Made by a program: the position numbers and the translations under genes. Below, piece by piece: positions 36,480 through 46,844 of a DNA stretch of 64,000 nucleotides. Below the pieces are notes generated by a model that saw only the letters and a program-made list of their open reading frames with translations, had not been told where the DNA came from and did no database searches. Origin of the DNA: Liolophura sinensis (Eukaryota; Mollusca; Polyplacophora; Chitonida; Chitonidae); assembly GCF_032854445.1 (NCBI RefSeq), contig NC_088295.1, positions 8,560,501 to 8,624,500 of the forward strand, read 5' to 3'. Numbering within the stretch: position 1 is the first letter of the stretch; each line of letters opens with the position of its first letter.

Positions 36480-37730
36480 CACTCCGAGAGCTACACAGAT
36501 TAACAAACATCATCAGTTTAGAAGATTATAGGAAACTTACTTTTGTGCTAGCAATGGATATAGGCTTACAATGTACAATCTACAACAAAAAGTTGATCTA
36601 ATTGCTTTTTAATCGGTGTGTTATATTTTCGAATTTTAGCCATCTTCACACTTTTTTTCTTTTCTTAATGCATGATGGCCTTATGCGGCTTCCATTATCA
36701 GGCCTTCTGGTTGGTTGTAATCACGTATTACCTAAGTTTACCCAACCCATGGCATGATGCATAGCGCAAAAAGCTAATAACGTCACTGTACAATCCTCTG
36801 ATAACCATGATTAGGAGTCCTCACTTTCTTGTAATTTCTGTCAGCATGATAGGGCTGAACTATTTTCGACTTACCTGCGAGAAAATAGCGGAATCTATTC
36901 CTTGATGTAATTTCTCACTTCGTTCAAAAAGTTATCGTTTATTATGACTATTATGTAGGACAAATGTAGATATATGCACTCTATATACCTTCCTGGATGT
37001 ATGAGCCGTTATCTTGACTTTGTATACTGTTTGTGATGAGGTCAAAATGACCTCGTCCTTATCAGGACATTGTAACGGTGAGGTCGGCAAACTCGGTAGA
37101 TGAAAACCTAACTCAAATTACTTCCACTGGTGGATCTAGTTGGATGCAATCCCTCGTGCATATGTGGTACAATTAGCACAGATTCCAGTTGAATCACGCT
37201 TAAAACCCTGCCACACTTACCCTTGCGACTAGTTAATGCGAGCGAATAATCGCGGGCAATCGTAGTAAACCTCGCGATGATCGCACGATTAGTCGTCGGC
37301 GATCTTGGCGCACCTTGATGGATCAGAAAATTTCATACATAATTCTGACATCTTAATCTGTAGGAATTAGTTGCACGAGTGATGTATGAGCCTCGCAAAC
37401 GATCTTCTTTAATCCTACGCACATTTTTGTCACAAAGTGCCTTTCATTCCATTTAGTCACGTGAATACGGTGGGCGAATAGGAGTTCAAAACAGTCGATG
37501 GATCAGTTTAGGTATGACTACAAGCAATTTCTTAGGCTCATATCAAGGGATGTCGATCAAACGATTGCGAGGAATCATAGAGATCGTAAGTAATCCTTAG
37601 CTTTGATGTGGCTGAGCTTTTAACGAAAAGATAAGTTCTTAAAATCGTCTAAGAAAAGGAATTTCAGTTAAAATAAGGAAACTAAATTTGAACTTTTTCT
37701 AATGTACTCTCCCTTTTTCAAATTTACGTT
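36480..37730. other. Noncoding, nothing recognised
   Basis: Unique-looking AT-rich DNA without a recognisable gene, RNA gene or repeat family. Confidence 0.4.
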
Positions 37731-38290
37731 TCGCTTTTCTAAATGTGCACTCGCTTTCCATGTGTATTCCAGCTATTCTAAATGTGCACTCGCTTTCCAT
37801 GTGTATTCCAGCTATTCTAAATGTGCACTCGCTCTCCATGCGTATTCCAGCTTTTCTAAATGTGCACTAGCATTCCATGTGTATTCCAGCTTTTCTAAAT
37901 GTGCACTCGCATTCCGTGTGTATTCCAGCGTTTCCAAATGTGCACTCGCTTTCCAAATGTATTCCAGCTTTTCTAAATGTCCACTCGCTTTCCAAATGTA
38001 TTCCAGCTTTTCTAAATGCGCACTCGCATTCCATGTGTATTCCAGCTTTTCTAAATGTGCACTCACATTCCGTGTGTATTCCAGCTTTTTTAGACGTGCA
38101 CTCGCATCCCATGTGTATTCCAGGTTTTTTAGATGTGCCCTCGAATTCCATGTGTATTCCGGCTTTCTAACTGTGCACTGGCTTTCCATGTGTATTCCAG
38201 CTTTTCTAAATGCGCACTGGGTTTTCATGTGTATTCCAGCTTTTCCAAATGAACACTCGCATTTCCAAGTATAACCTGGCTTTTCCAGAT
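37725..38290. repeat. 39-bp minisatellite with open frames
   Basis: About 14 copies of a 39-bp unit (CTAAATGTGCACTCGC, then TTTCCATGTGTATTCCAGC). Because 39 is a multiple of three, long frames stay open on both strands, including a 190-codon plus-strand frame with a 13-residue repeat ending in KCALAFHV. No start context or splice evidence supports translation. Confidence 0.9.
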
Positions 38291-39314
38291 GTACTCCAGA
38301 CGGCTTTTACAAATGCACTGTGACTTTCCGTATTCTTCTTTCGCTTTTCCACATGTATGTTTGCTTTCCAATTGCAGTATATTTAATTATAAAAAATACA
38401 CAAGTTATGGTCATTACACAAAATTTTAATGTGCTTAAAATTGCTTTAAAGCAACGCAAATACTTTAAACAGAGAGTTAACCGGACAAGGCTCCAGATAA
38501 ACACTAGCAACATTCACATGGCCAATCAGGACACGCTTCATGACATGCTGCACGTCATTGAACAAACTGAAGAAGGGAAACAATATTTTAAACAAGAGAG
38601 ATCTATTCGGTTCAAAAGGTCCACACAAAATAGCTTAAAGTCAGTCTCCATTTACTCGAAGCACGTCCAGAGGGTTGAGATTCTATTCTTTTCATCCCGG
38701 AAGCCCCTCGGGAATATATAAAACATATAGACATGCATTATAAAGCGGAAGTGGACATCGGCAGAATCAGTGATGACCTTGTGTGAACCGGAGGTGGGCT
38801 AGAATGATCGATCTAAAAGTGATGAAGTTGAACGTGAAAAAAGGAAAAAAAATCGAAGTAAGGTTCACCAGTAGGCCAAATGAAAACAATAAGTAAAAAT
38901 ACTATAATTGTTTATTAAGTTGTTTTCAAACCGAGTAAGAAGCATTCAAGAATTCAAAGGTTTGCTCTATGAACGATAGTGTTTGGGTACTCCTATACCC
39001 ACTATTTAAAAGACAACTTTCAGTGAGTACTAGTATTTCTTATAACCTAACCGGTTAAAGATCAGCCAAATGATGCTCAAAGCATTTCGCCTGTAGGTGA
39101 ATGTTAAGAAAAAACGATGATGCGACGCGAGCTACTGGCACTATAGATGGGTCCAATAAAGCCCACCTTAGAATTCAGACATTTGAAGGGATTTAATTCC
39201 ACTTCAAAGAGTTTTAAAAAGTGAATAAATGTACTTTAAGATGTATAGTTTTCAGCAATCTATCTAACAATGTTTACTTCACGTTTGAGTTGTCTTTTTC
39301 TTTACCTGCCTATT

Positions 39315-39500
39315 ATGTATTTATTTATTTAACTGGTGTTTACGCCGTATTCAAGAATACATCACTTATTCGACAGCGGCAAGCGTTATGGTGGGAAGAA
39401 AGGGACAGAGCCCCGTGGGAAACCCACAACCATGCACAGGTCGCTGGCTGACCTTCCCATGGAGAGGAACGGAGCATTAGTTGGATTTAAAGTCACAGCG
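39315..39500 (-). mobile_element. Partial SINE copy next to the Polinton
   Basis: TTTATTTAACTGGTGTTTAC, then GCCGTATTCAAGAATACATC and TATGGTGGGAAGAAAGG, matches the 3' half and body of the SINE at 10690-10945 in the same orientation. The tRNA-like head is missing. It ends about 140 bp before the left Polinton terminus. Confidence 0.8.
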
Positions 39501-39631
39501 ATCGCATTGATTTTATATGTAAAACAGACAGACTCTAAAGTCCATGTACTACATGTTCCAAAACAATCACCTGATATGTGAAGAAAGCTGCATGTATATA
39601 ATTCCATCAACAGCTGTTAAATGCGATCATT

Positions 39632-39639
39632 TTGTTCAG
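39632..39639. repeat. Left copy of the target-site duplication
   Basis: TTGTTCAG directly precedes the left terminal inverted repeat and recurs at 54198-54205 after the right one. Polintons usually make 6-bp duplications; two extra bases may be chance identity with the element end. Confidence 0.75.
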
Positions 39640-39705
39640 TAGTATGCAGAGTATAGGTTCTGGCGCACTCCCCCGCTTGGGGCCCTCCCCATAACAAATA
39701 GAGGC
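39640..39705. repeat. Left terminal inverted repeat
   Basis: The run from TATGCAGAGTATAGGTTCTG through CCATAACAAATAGAGGC is the reverse complement of the right end at 54123-54197. The two differ mainly in a C/G homopolymer: CCCCCGCTTGGGG here against a long G run on the right. Confidence 0.92.
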
Positions 39706-39741
39706 TCCCAGCCTCTTCTCGGGTTCTATTAGACATACCAA

Positions 39742-42700
39742 TTGCACCAGGTATGCTTCTACACCAAGCGTGTATACAACATGCGAAAGGGTTACAATAA
39801 CTGCCGGTGGCTTCTCATCGGCTCCACGGAGCTCTGTGGTAAGAGTTGTCTGGGGGAGTACTGCGGGGGCCACCTATACCGTCTGCGGCAGGGTCCTGGC
39901 ACCCAGCCATGTATTAGCTGTGGTCGGGGCGTTAAAAACCGATTTCGGCTTTGCATGGCCTGCGGACATAATACAGTCCAGACGCGTGAAAGGAAGTGGA
40001 GGCACAAGGCTTTCTTGGACGAGTTCAAACGGCTGGCGGCTATAGAAAATTTACAATTAGAGAGTCGTGTGCATAGTTACACTGACTCGTACAATGAGGC
40101 ACCATCAAAAAGGCGCGAGCACTACGGGAGGAGTTTGAGACCGCTCCTAGGTGTGCGGCCCAAGTACCCACGGTCCCGCAATGCCTTGGAAGAATTGCAG
40201 GGGATCCTCGACAGGTATAAAACGGCTGTGGCTGAGTGGAAGCGGCTGCAGACAGCAAGAACTCCCGAAGTAACGAGGAGTGGAAGCGGCTGCAAGACAG
40301 CAAGAACTCCCGAAGTAACGACGAGTTGAAGCAAGACAACAAGAATTTCCTCAGTAACGAGGAGTTGGATGAATTGCCAGATGAAAAAAAAACTAGAATT
40401 CATTAACACCGGCAGGGCCATAAGGAATCTCCTCCGGGTCTGGCAGATGGGCGCACCCGAAGGTGTTTGGACGGACTCCGTAGCCTTCTTAGAAGAAATT
40501 CGGGCTAGTATTCGCCAGAAGCTAGAAGAAGAGATCCTGGCACTCAACGGGGTTAAGTTCCAACTAGGCCTCAGGGTTCAGCTGAGAAAGGCCCACGCCG
40601 ATGTCAGTGAAGAGTATACCAGCCCAGTACTCCGCAGCAAACAGGAGGCCCTCCTAGAGGTCGGTGACATTGACGGGGCTCTAGATAAGGTCTTCCCCAC
40701 CATCCAGGAGGCGCTGGAAAAATGGACGCAGCGAGGGTCAGGGTGGGCTGTAAATGGCGTGCAAACGCTCTGGCTTGACATTGCAAGGTATCAGTCGCTG
40801 AGAGGGGGGTCCTACATCCCCCTACCTGCAACCGTAAGTAACAAAAAAGCAGTCATCAACGTGAAGAACAAAGACGACGACTGCCTCCGATGGGCACTCC
40901 GGTCTGCCTTATTTCCAGCCGCCCGGGACCCTCAGAGACCAACAAAGTATCCCACCAAGTGTGGTCTTGACTTTGGGGGGGGGGGGGTCGACGCCCCCAC
41001 ACCCACCTCTCAGATCCCTAAAGTGGAGGAAAAGAACGGCCTCGCCATCAACGTGTTCGGGTGGGACAAGGGTGTGATCGTGCACCGCCTCAGCAAGCAG
41101 CCCGGCGACACGCACCGAATCAATCTGCTGCTGATTGAGAAGGCAGGCAAATTCCATTATACGTGGATAAAAGACCTCAATCGGCTCCTATACCAAGAAA
41201 GTAAAGCGCCAAATCGCAAACATTTCTGCGAGCGCTGCCTACACGGCTATAAAAGGGAGGACCTACTCGAGGCGCATAAGCCGGAATGCCGAGGGATTGG
41301 CCAGACGGCGGTGAGAGTGGAAATGTCCCAGGAGGGGGAAAACAAGTTCTCCTTCCCAGAACCACCACAAACAGCTACTTGCGCCGCTCATCATATATGC
41401 CGACTTCGAGGCTCTGACTAAAAAGGTTGAAGGCCCGCCGCCCAGCCCCACAGAGAGCAGCACTCAAAAGACTCAGCACCACGAGCCCTGCAGTTACTGC
41501 TATGTTGTGGTTCGTTGCAACAGGCCACACAAAGCGCCCCGTGGAATACAGAGGCCCTAATGCGACGGAACACTTCCTCAGAGCTCTCCAACAGGAGGAG
41601 CAGGAAATCAAAAATGTTCTAGCCAACCCTATAGCCATGAGGATGACTCCCCAAGACTGGCAGGCCCACAGCAACGCCACAACCTGTCACGTGTGTGAGA
41701 AGCCTCTAGGCGCCGATTGTGTACGCGATCACTGCCATATCACCGGCAAGTACAGAGGCGCGGCCCATAACGCATGCAACCTAAAGTTGCGGCTGGGTCT
41801 CAAGACAGCCATACCGGTAGTCTTCCACAACCTATGGGGCTACGACGGACACCTCCTGATGCAAGCCATAAGTAAGGTGGAGGGTCGCATCTCCTGCATC
41901 CCCAACTACACGGAAAAGTACATCTCCTTCTCGCTGGGGCAGCTCCGCTTCATCGACAGCGTTCAATTCTTACCGACTTCCGTTGACAATCTGGTTGAGG
42001 CCAACAAACCTGAGGCTTTCCACATCACAGCCCGGTATGAGCTCGCAGAAGAAAAACGAAAGCTACTCATGCGCAAGGGTGTCTACCCCTATGAGTATAT
42101 GGACTCCTGGGAGCGCTTCGACGAGTCCAGCCTCCCACCCAAAGAGGTTTTCTACAGTAAGCTCAAAGTCGGAGGCATTAGCGATGAGGACTACATCCAC
42201 GCTCAACAGGTATGGAAGGTATTTGACTGCACCAATCTGGGAGACTACACAGACCTTTACTGCCGCACAGACGTGCTCCTGTTGGCCGATGTGTTTGAGG
42301 CCTTCCGGAAGACTTGTTTAGAGCAGTATGGATTGGACCCCGCTCACTACATTACGAGCCCAGGTCTCTCGGCTACCCATTAGCCCCGGAGCGTCTGGTG
42401 GTCCAGAAGGAGTGGATGTCAGACTATCAGCACGGCCTTCTCGGCAAGAAAGCGCCTACCGAGGTCGAAAAGCTGGTCCCCAACCTCCGCAACAAGGAAC
42501 GGTACGTCCTGCACTACCGGAACCTACAGCTGTATCTATCTATGGGAATGCGCCTGACAAAGGTTCACCGGGCCCTGAGATTCGCCCAGAGCCCTTGGAT
42601 GGAACCCTATATCAGGATGAACACGCTCTGGAGAAGACGACAAGCTCCGACGCTTGATAGCCAGCCCAAGCTTCGCACGGGCAAACATATTTGATGATGA

Positions 42701-43382
42701 CTTCGCAGCGATTCAGATGCACAAGACCCGTCTAGTCCTAAACCGACCTATCTACGTGGGCATGAGCATTCTAGATCTCTCAAAGCACCTGATGTACGAC
42801 TTCTACTACAACCACATGAAGGCCCAGTACGGAGAGCGCTGCCAGCTCCTCTACACTGACTCGGATAGTATGCTACTCGAGATTCAGACTGAGAATGTTT
42901 ATAGGGATATGGCTGAGAATGCAAACCTGTACGACACCTCAGATTACCAACAAGGCCACCCCCTGCACAGCGTAGCAAATTTGAAGGTCTTGGGGAAAAT
43001 GAAGGACGAGTGCGCGGGGCGGCGGATCGCCGAATACATTGGTCTGCATCCCAATATGTACTCCATTCTGGAGGCAGGTGGAGCCAACATTAAGAAGGCC
43101 AAGGGCGTGAAAAAGGGAGTTGTGGAAAAGCGCATCCGCCATAAGCAGTACAAAGAGACCCTCTTCGAGAAAAAGATCTTCCGTCACGGTATGGACGTGC
43201 TGCGATCAGAGCGCCACCATATCTACGGACAGCACCTGAATAAGGTCTCACTGTCCCCCTTCGACAGTAAGCGCTGGACCGCCAAAGATGGTGTTCACAC
43301 TTTGGCTTATGGCCATTGCGATCCGGCGCCCGCATTTTGGGCTGGAATGGACATCCTCATCGAGGAACTACTAGCACCGTAG
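39742..43382 (+). pseudogene. polB: Broken protein-primed DNA polymerase B
   Basis: The element's replicase. From the left: a Cys-rich zinc-ribbon-like N-terminus (CX2C pairs around 39910-39970); a charged linker with a roughly 44-bp duplication (40237-40330); an N-terminal polymerase region (40369-41390); Exo I YADFEAL near 41397; a Cys/His endonuclease VII-like insert (CHVC...DHCH) near 41690-41790; Exo II HNLWGYD near 41827; Exo III YCRTD near 42259; and palm motif C YTDSDS at 42852-42869 followed by the C-terminal thumb region. Frame slips occur near 40250, at an A9 run near 40384-40392, near 41370 and near 41520. At about 42370, TSPGLS is joined to a segment that normally follows palm motif A. 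At about 42630 the segment expected to hold motif B is missing. Motif C alone cannot support polymerisation, so the enzyme should be dead. The 3' end abuts the convergent integrase. Confidence 0.88.
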
Positions 43383-44400
43383 AACCCCATCCGGGGGAAG
43401 CTGAGTATCGGTAGGCACTATAAGCAACTCCTCACGAACGAATCCCCGTCGCGGGCCATCCGACGTATCGTCTACATAGTACAGCACGAGCTCATTAGGC
43501 TTTGTGACAGAGCGCCCAAGCCGATATATCTCTAGAGACCACACAGGATCAGTCGCGCGACGGCGACCGCCCTCCAGCTCTCCAGGCTGATAGAGATAAC
43601 GAACGCCAACACCCTCGGGGATCTTCCGCCCATTAAGTCCAACGGGACGACCTGGAACCGTCGAGGAAGTCTTATGGGGCACCCCTTTTTACCTTGATGG
43701 CGTCTTTCGGCTTTTTACCGATCAGTTTCGTTGTCTCGTTATTCAGAGCGGCCACAACAGACGGCAGCCGAGCCGCCCATTCAGTATACCGGTGTTCTGG
43801 AGGGAGGCGCATCTCCTGGATGCACTGATGTCCAAAGAGCCGCTCAGCCAGAGTACGGTTAAAACGCTCCACTATGCCTTGGTCTCGGTGAATATCCACG
43901 CGGCCTCGGCGGACTGTGACATCACCGCACCCATAAACTCGCACCCAGGGTCAACTTGGAGAAGCTTCGGGCATCTCAGGGGTCCCCACTTGTAAATGCG
44001 AGAGAGAGCATCATCGACTTCTTTGGAATATTTAGTAGCCAGAGGTTCCGCCTCCTTGTAGCGAGAAGCGACATCAACAACTGTCAGCGCGTACTTATAC
44101 AGCTTCCGGCCTCGCCGATCATGTGGTAGAAATAGAAGATCGGCTTGGTGGAAACATCGAACATAGGCCTCGGTATTTTTCGGGTACGGGGCAGGTATAT
44201 CTGCCAGATAGCCTGCTTTTTCAGCCAGGCCCGGACCACATCTTCGGAGACTTTTGCCGCTGTGGCAAGTTTGTGGATGGCCGCGAGACCCTTCCAGTAT
44301 CCACGAGGGCTGTAGTAGATATTTGCCAGTCGAGCAGACACCTTACTAGCCAAGTCATCAGGGTATTCTAGCAGCCCTCTAACAGATTTGCGACGAAAAA
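43371..44400 (-). pseudogene. int: Broken retroviral-like (DDE) integrase
   Basis: Integrates the element by strand transfer. Reading leftward: an N-terminal region (YYSPRGYWKGL, AIWQIYLPRTRKIPRP), a DDE core with Asp codons at 44073-44075 (VVDVASRY context) and 43950-43952 (LQVDPG context), a Glu codon at 43867-43869 (GIVERFNRTLAERLFG), then a basic C-terminal tail with RYLYQPGELEGGRR. The reading frame changes near 44110, between the second Asp and the Glu, and near 43680 next to a GGGGCACCCC stretch. The second Asp and the Glu are 83 bases apart, which is not a multiple of three and is shorter than a DD35E core, so sequence has been lost there. No ATG was found upstream of the conserved N-terminus. 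The gene converges on polB, with stops about 10 bases apart. Confidence 0.9.
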
Positions 44401-44422
44401 GATGTTAATCGTCGCGGCGTAT

Positions 44423-44575
44423 TTACTGGCGCAGAACCACCTCACTACTAAGCCTGCCATACGGCGAGGAGCTCGATGGCAAGTCCGGCACAGTCAGTTC
44501 GGATTACTTGGTGAGTTTTGCGATTATGTAACTCACACCCCCAATCACACACATTACCAGGATGACGAAGGTCAT
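44423..44575 (-). pseudogene. Tiny membrane-protein frame with an internal stop
   Basis: An ATG at 44575 starts a 51-codon frame. Its first 23 residues form one membrane span (FVILVMCVIGGVSYIIA) ending KLTK. A TAA at 44504-44506 interrupts it, and the same frame then continues to a TAA at 44423-44425. It lies 12 bases after the stop of the next upstream minus-strand gene, in line with the leftward block. I know no family for it. It may be a real small gene damaged by one nonsense change, or chance. Confidence 0.35.
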
Positions 44576-44587
44576 CTCGCGGTGTTT

Positions 44588-44944
44588 TTAATCTTCACTA
44601 GGCACATAGAAATCGAAGAGCTGTGGCTCTGAGCCCAGCAGAACCTCGCGTGCATCGCGTGTAAGAGTTTTGCCCGTGACCCTAGAATACTCGCGGGTTG
44701 CAGCGTTGACATTCCGGAACGTTTGGACAGCGAGGCCCTGGCGGCGGAGTTCATCGTTGATCGAATCCAAACGCTCAGTGCGCTTTCGGGCCCATTTTTC
44801 CTGGGCGGCTTGGAGCTGCTCTACAGCGCGGTCATGGCGCCTCCGCTCTTCGACGACACCGGAACTCCTCAGCATCAAAAACATATAGCTGCTTCCGCTG
44901 AAGGCCAAAGCGTTTCCGCCCATCATCATTGCGATGGAGGACAT
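44588..44944 (-). CDS. Small Polinton protein: hydrophobic N-terminus plus coiled coil
   Basis: 118 residues, open. A short hydrophobic N-terminal segment (MGGNALAFSGSSYMFLML) is followed by a long charged helix rich in Arg, Glu and Gln (residues about 30-75, coiled-coil-like) and a C-terminus with EPQLFDFYVP. It resembles conserved hypothetical proteins I associate with Polintons. Its function is unknown; a membrane or virion accessory role is a guess. The gene starts 2 bases downstream of the preceding minus-strand frame (44947-45186). Confidence 0.7.
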   Translation of the reverse strand: MSSIAMMMGGNALAFSGSSYMFLMLRSSGVVEERRRHDRAVEQLQAAQEKWARKRTERLDSINDELRRQGLAVQTFRNVNAATREYSRVTGKTLTRDAREVLLGSEPQLFDFYVPSED

Positions 44945-44946
44945 TA

Positions 44947-45186
44947 CTACTGGATTATATTGGGAGGAAGAAGCCCTTGTTTAAATAGCAGTTCCTTCGA
45001 AAACATGGCCAGGCCTACATCTGCAATGACCATGCCGACGTCACAGGGTGTTAAGTCCAGCTTCCGGAGGGCTCCTTTCAGAAACATCTGGCCGAGACGA
45101 GCGTACCCAGTAGCCAGGAGAAAGACCACAGCGGCGTGGTAGGCCGCGTTGACTAGCACTTTTCCGTCACTGGGTGGAGTAGACAT
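44947..45186 (-). CDS. Small Polinton membrane protein
   Basis: 79 residues, open. A hydrophobic span at about residues 14-30 (AAYHAAVVFLLATGYARLG) and a second, weaker one at about 46-60 suggest a small membrane protein. Its ATG lies inside the end of the upstream gene (stop at 45167), overlapping by 20 bases, which is typical of compact virus-like gene blocks. It looks like a conserved Polinton hypothetical protein. Function unknown. Confidence 0.7.
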   Translation of the reverse strand: MSTPPSDGKVLVNAAYHAAVVFLLATGYARLGQMFLKGALRKLDLTPCDVGMVIADVGLAMFSKELLFKQGLLPPNIIQ

Positions 45187-46207
45187 GCTGCTCTATATAG
45201 AAAGGGTCGCGACGTGTATTCAAATGGAGATTCATTTCTTGCAGCGTGATATCTGCACCTCGTGCATGCGGCGTAATATCTGCACGTCGTGCAAGTGCTG
45301 TATAGCGGCTGCGCCACACGCGTAGCAACACTAGCACTGCAAGGCTGCCAGCGCCTAATAACGCAAGGGGCGCCCTCCAGTGAGTGATTTGGTGTGCCTT
45401 CGTAGAATCCGGTTCCTTCGCAAAATCTGTGGCCTCCCCCTCCTTCGTAGAATCCGGTTGCTTGGGCTGTTTCTTGGTGGAATCAGCTGCGCCAAGCTAA
45501 GCAGCCTTTGCCTCGCGAAGCTCGTCCTTGAGATTTTCAGCCTTGGCCTTTCTCGCTGCAGCACCCGCTCGACCCGCAGCGACTTTTTCGGATTCTTCGC
45601 AGGGCCGTCATTCGTAGAATCCGCTGTCACCCCCTCCACTTCCTTCGGGCCTTCCCGATTCGTTGTACTCATGTTCCTCTGGATCATACGGCTCATTTCT
45701 AGGACAGCAGTGGTGTTCAAATGAGCAGTGCTCAGCAGTGGTCAGCGCCATTGTTAACGGTGCCAAGTACTTACCATAGCAGTAGTATAGCCAACAGCTA
45801 GCACTGCTAAGCGCCTGTTCAACAAATGGGTCGGTGGCGAGCTGTGCCATGAGCATTGGTCGATTCTCGGGTGGGATTGGTAGGAGCCAGCTGGCCGCCC
45901 TTACATATGATCTCAAGAACATACCCCCGAGACCGTTAACCATCCGCGCACCGAGCTTAGCCTCGTACTGGGAGTGCAGCTTTTCAACGTCTTCGTCGCT
46001 CATGGCGTCGATCTAAGCGGCTGTTACGTCTTTTCCCAGATATTGCTTGGCCTGCCCACCCACCGCAAGTGCCGCCATCCTATCCCTGAGCTGCCGTGCA
46101 TCATCTTGTTGGCTGGGGTCGGGCTGTTGGCTTGGGCCGGGCTGTTGTCTTCGGCCGGGCTCCTCCTCTGCGCCCAGAATTTCGTCTATAAGCTAGTCGG
46201 TATCCAT
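45167..46207 (-). pseudogene. 347-codon Polinton gene with four in-frame stops
   Basis: A single frame runs from the ATG at 46207 to the TGA at 45167-45169, with internal stops TAG (46193-46195, codon 5), TAG (46013-46015, codon 65), TGA (45608-45610, codon 200) and TAG (45497-45499, codon 237). No frameshift is needed. The parts: a Gln/Pro-rich N-terminus (repeated QQPGPS/QQPDPS); a conserved middle starting MSDEDVEKLHSQYEAKLG with IPPENRP and YLAPLT; an Ala/Lys-rich helix; a repeated DSTK motif; and a membrane span (LALLGAGSLAVLVLLRVW) before a basic tail. The middle resembles Polinton hypothetical proteins. If translation starts at 46003 only the 131-residue middle is made. Function unknown; the C-terminal anchor suggests a membrane protein. 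Confidence 0.7.
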
Positions 46208-46232
46208 GCTTCATACGTAGGGGCGCCTACGT

Positions 46233-46844
46233 CTAATATATAATCTTAGATGTGGCGGGCGTATCAGTCATTGGCAGGGGCTTAGAATGCGGATTGTTCT
46301 TGAGCTTCTGTCGAACCTCTGCCTTTTCGCTCTCGGCCTCGATGATGTGGTTCTCCTCCAGGCAATCGTTGAATGAGTGCCGATCTTTGCAGTGGAATAA
46401 AGCCACCCACCTTGTCTGCTCGCGAAAGCCTTTGAGGACGGCGTTGTATTTCTGAGTGAGGACCCAGACTCTTTGCTTTGCATGACAGCCCGAGAAAGCC
46501 ATGAATGACAGCATTTTTTGTTTCTTCTTCATCGCCTCCAAAGCGCTATAATCATCGATGATGTATAGGGTGGGCTCCCCCTCGAACAATCTGTAGAAAG
46601 CTCTCAGACAGTCGTTGAGCCGCTTGCCGGGGTCAAAACAATAGACCTCAGGGTCAGACAGTATCCATCGCCGCCGGTACGCCTCGTTATGCTGAGTGGG
46701 GCACAGGATCACAATGTGATGAAAGAAACCGCGGAAAGGGCCCTCAAGCAGGTCCAGCACGAAGACTGTTTTGTCGCAGTTCGTCTGCCCACAGATAATC
46801 GCGCAGTGGGCGTCATCAATAAAGCGCGCTAACGAATCTACCAT
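46233..46844 (-). CDS. atp: FtsK/HerA-type packaging ATPase with altered Walker A
   Basis: 203 residues, open. It has the layout of the A32-like genome-packaging ATPases of Polintons: Walker A near residues 19-26, VILCPTQHNEAY, and Walker B LYIIDD at residues 93-98. The P-loop reads GQTNCDKT, where the invariant glycine before lysine is Asp (codon 46773-46775, GAC); one G-to-A change from GGC explains it. That should block nucleotide binding. In the family the enzyme pumps DNA into capsids. Its start overlaps the end of the capsid gene by 29 bases, so the two were probably co-transcribed. The frame is otherwise intact, so the damage looks recent. Confidence 0.85.
   Translation of the reverse strand: MVDSLARFIDDAHCAIICGQTNCDKTVFVLDLLEGPFRGFFHHIVILCPTQHNEAYRRRWILSDPEVYCFDPGKRLNDCLRAFYRLFEGEPTLYIIDDYSALEAMKKKQKMLSFMAFSGCHAKQRVWVLTQKYNAVLKGFREQTRWVALFHCKDRHSFNDCLEENHIIEAESEKAEVRQKLKNNPHSKPLPMTDTPATSKIIY

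Noticed and set aside
41400-41530. Spliced introns as the explanation of the PolB frame changes
   Set aside because: No GT-AG pairs fit at the changes near 41370 and 41520, the protein continues without missing residues there, and Polinton genes are normally intronless.
45355-45720. 121-codon minus-strand Arg-rich frame
   Set aside because: Frame-shadow of the 347-codon gene at 45167-46207, which explains the same bases with a membrane span and repeated DSTK.
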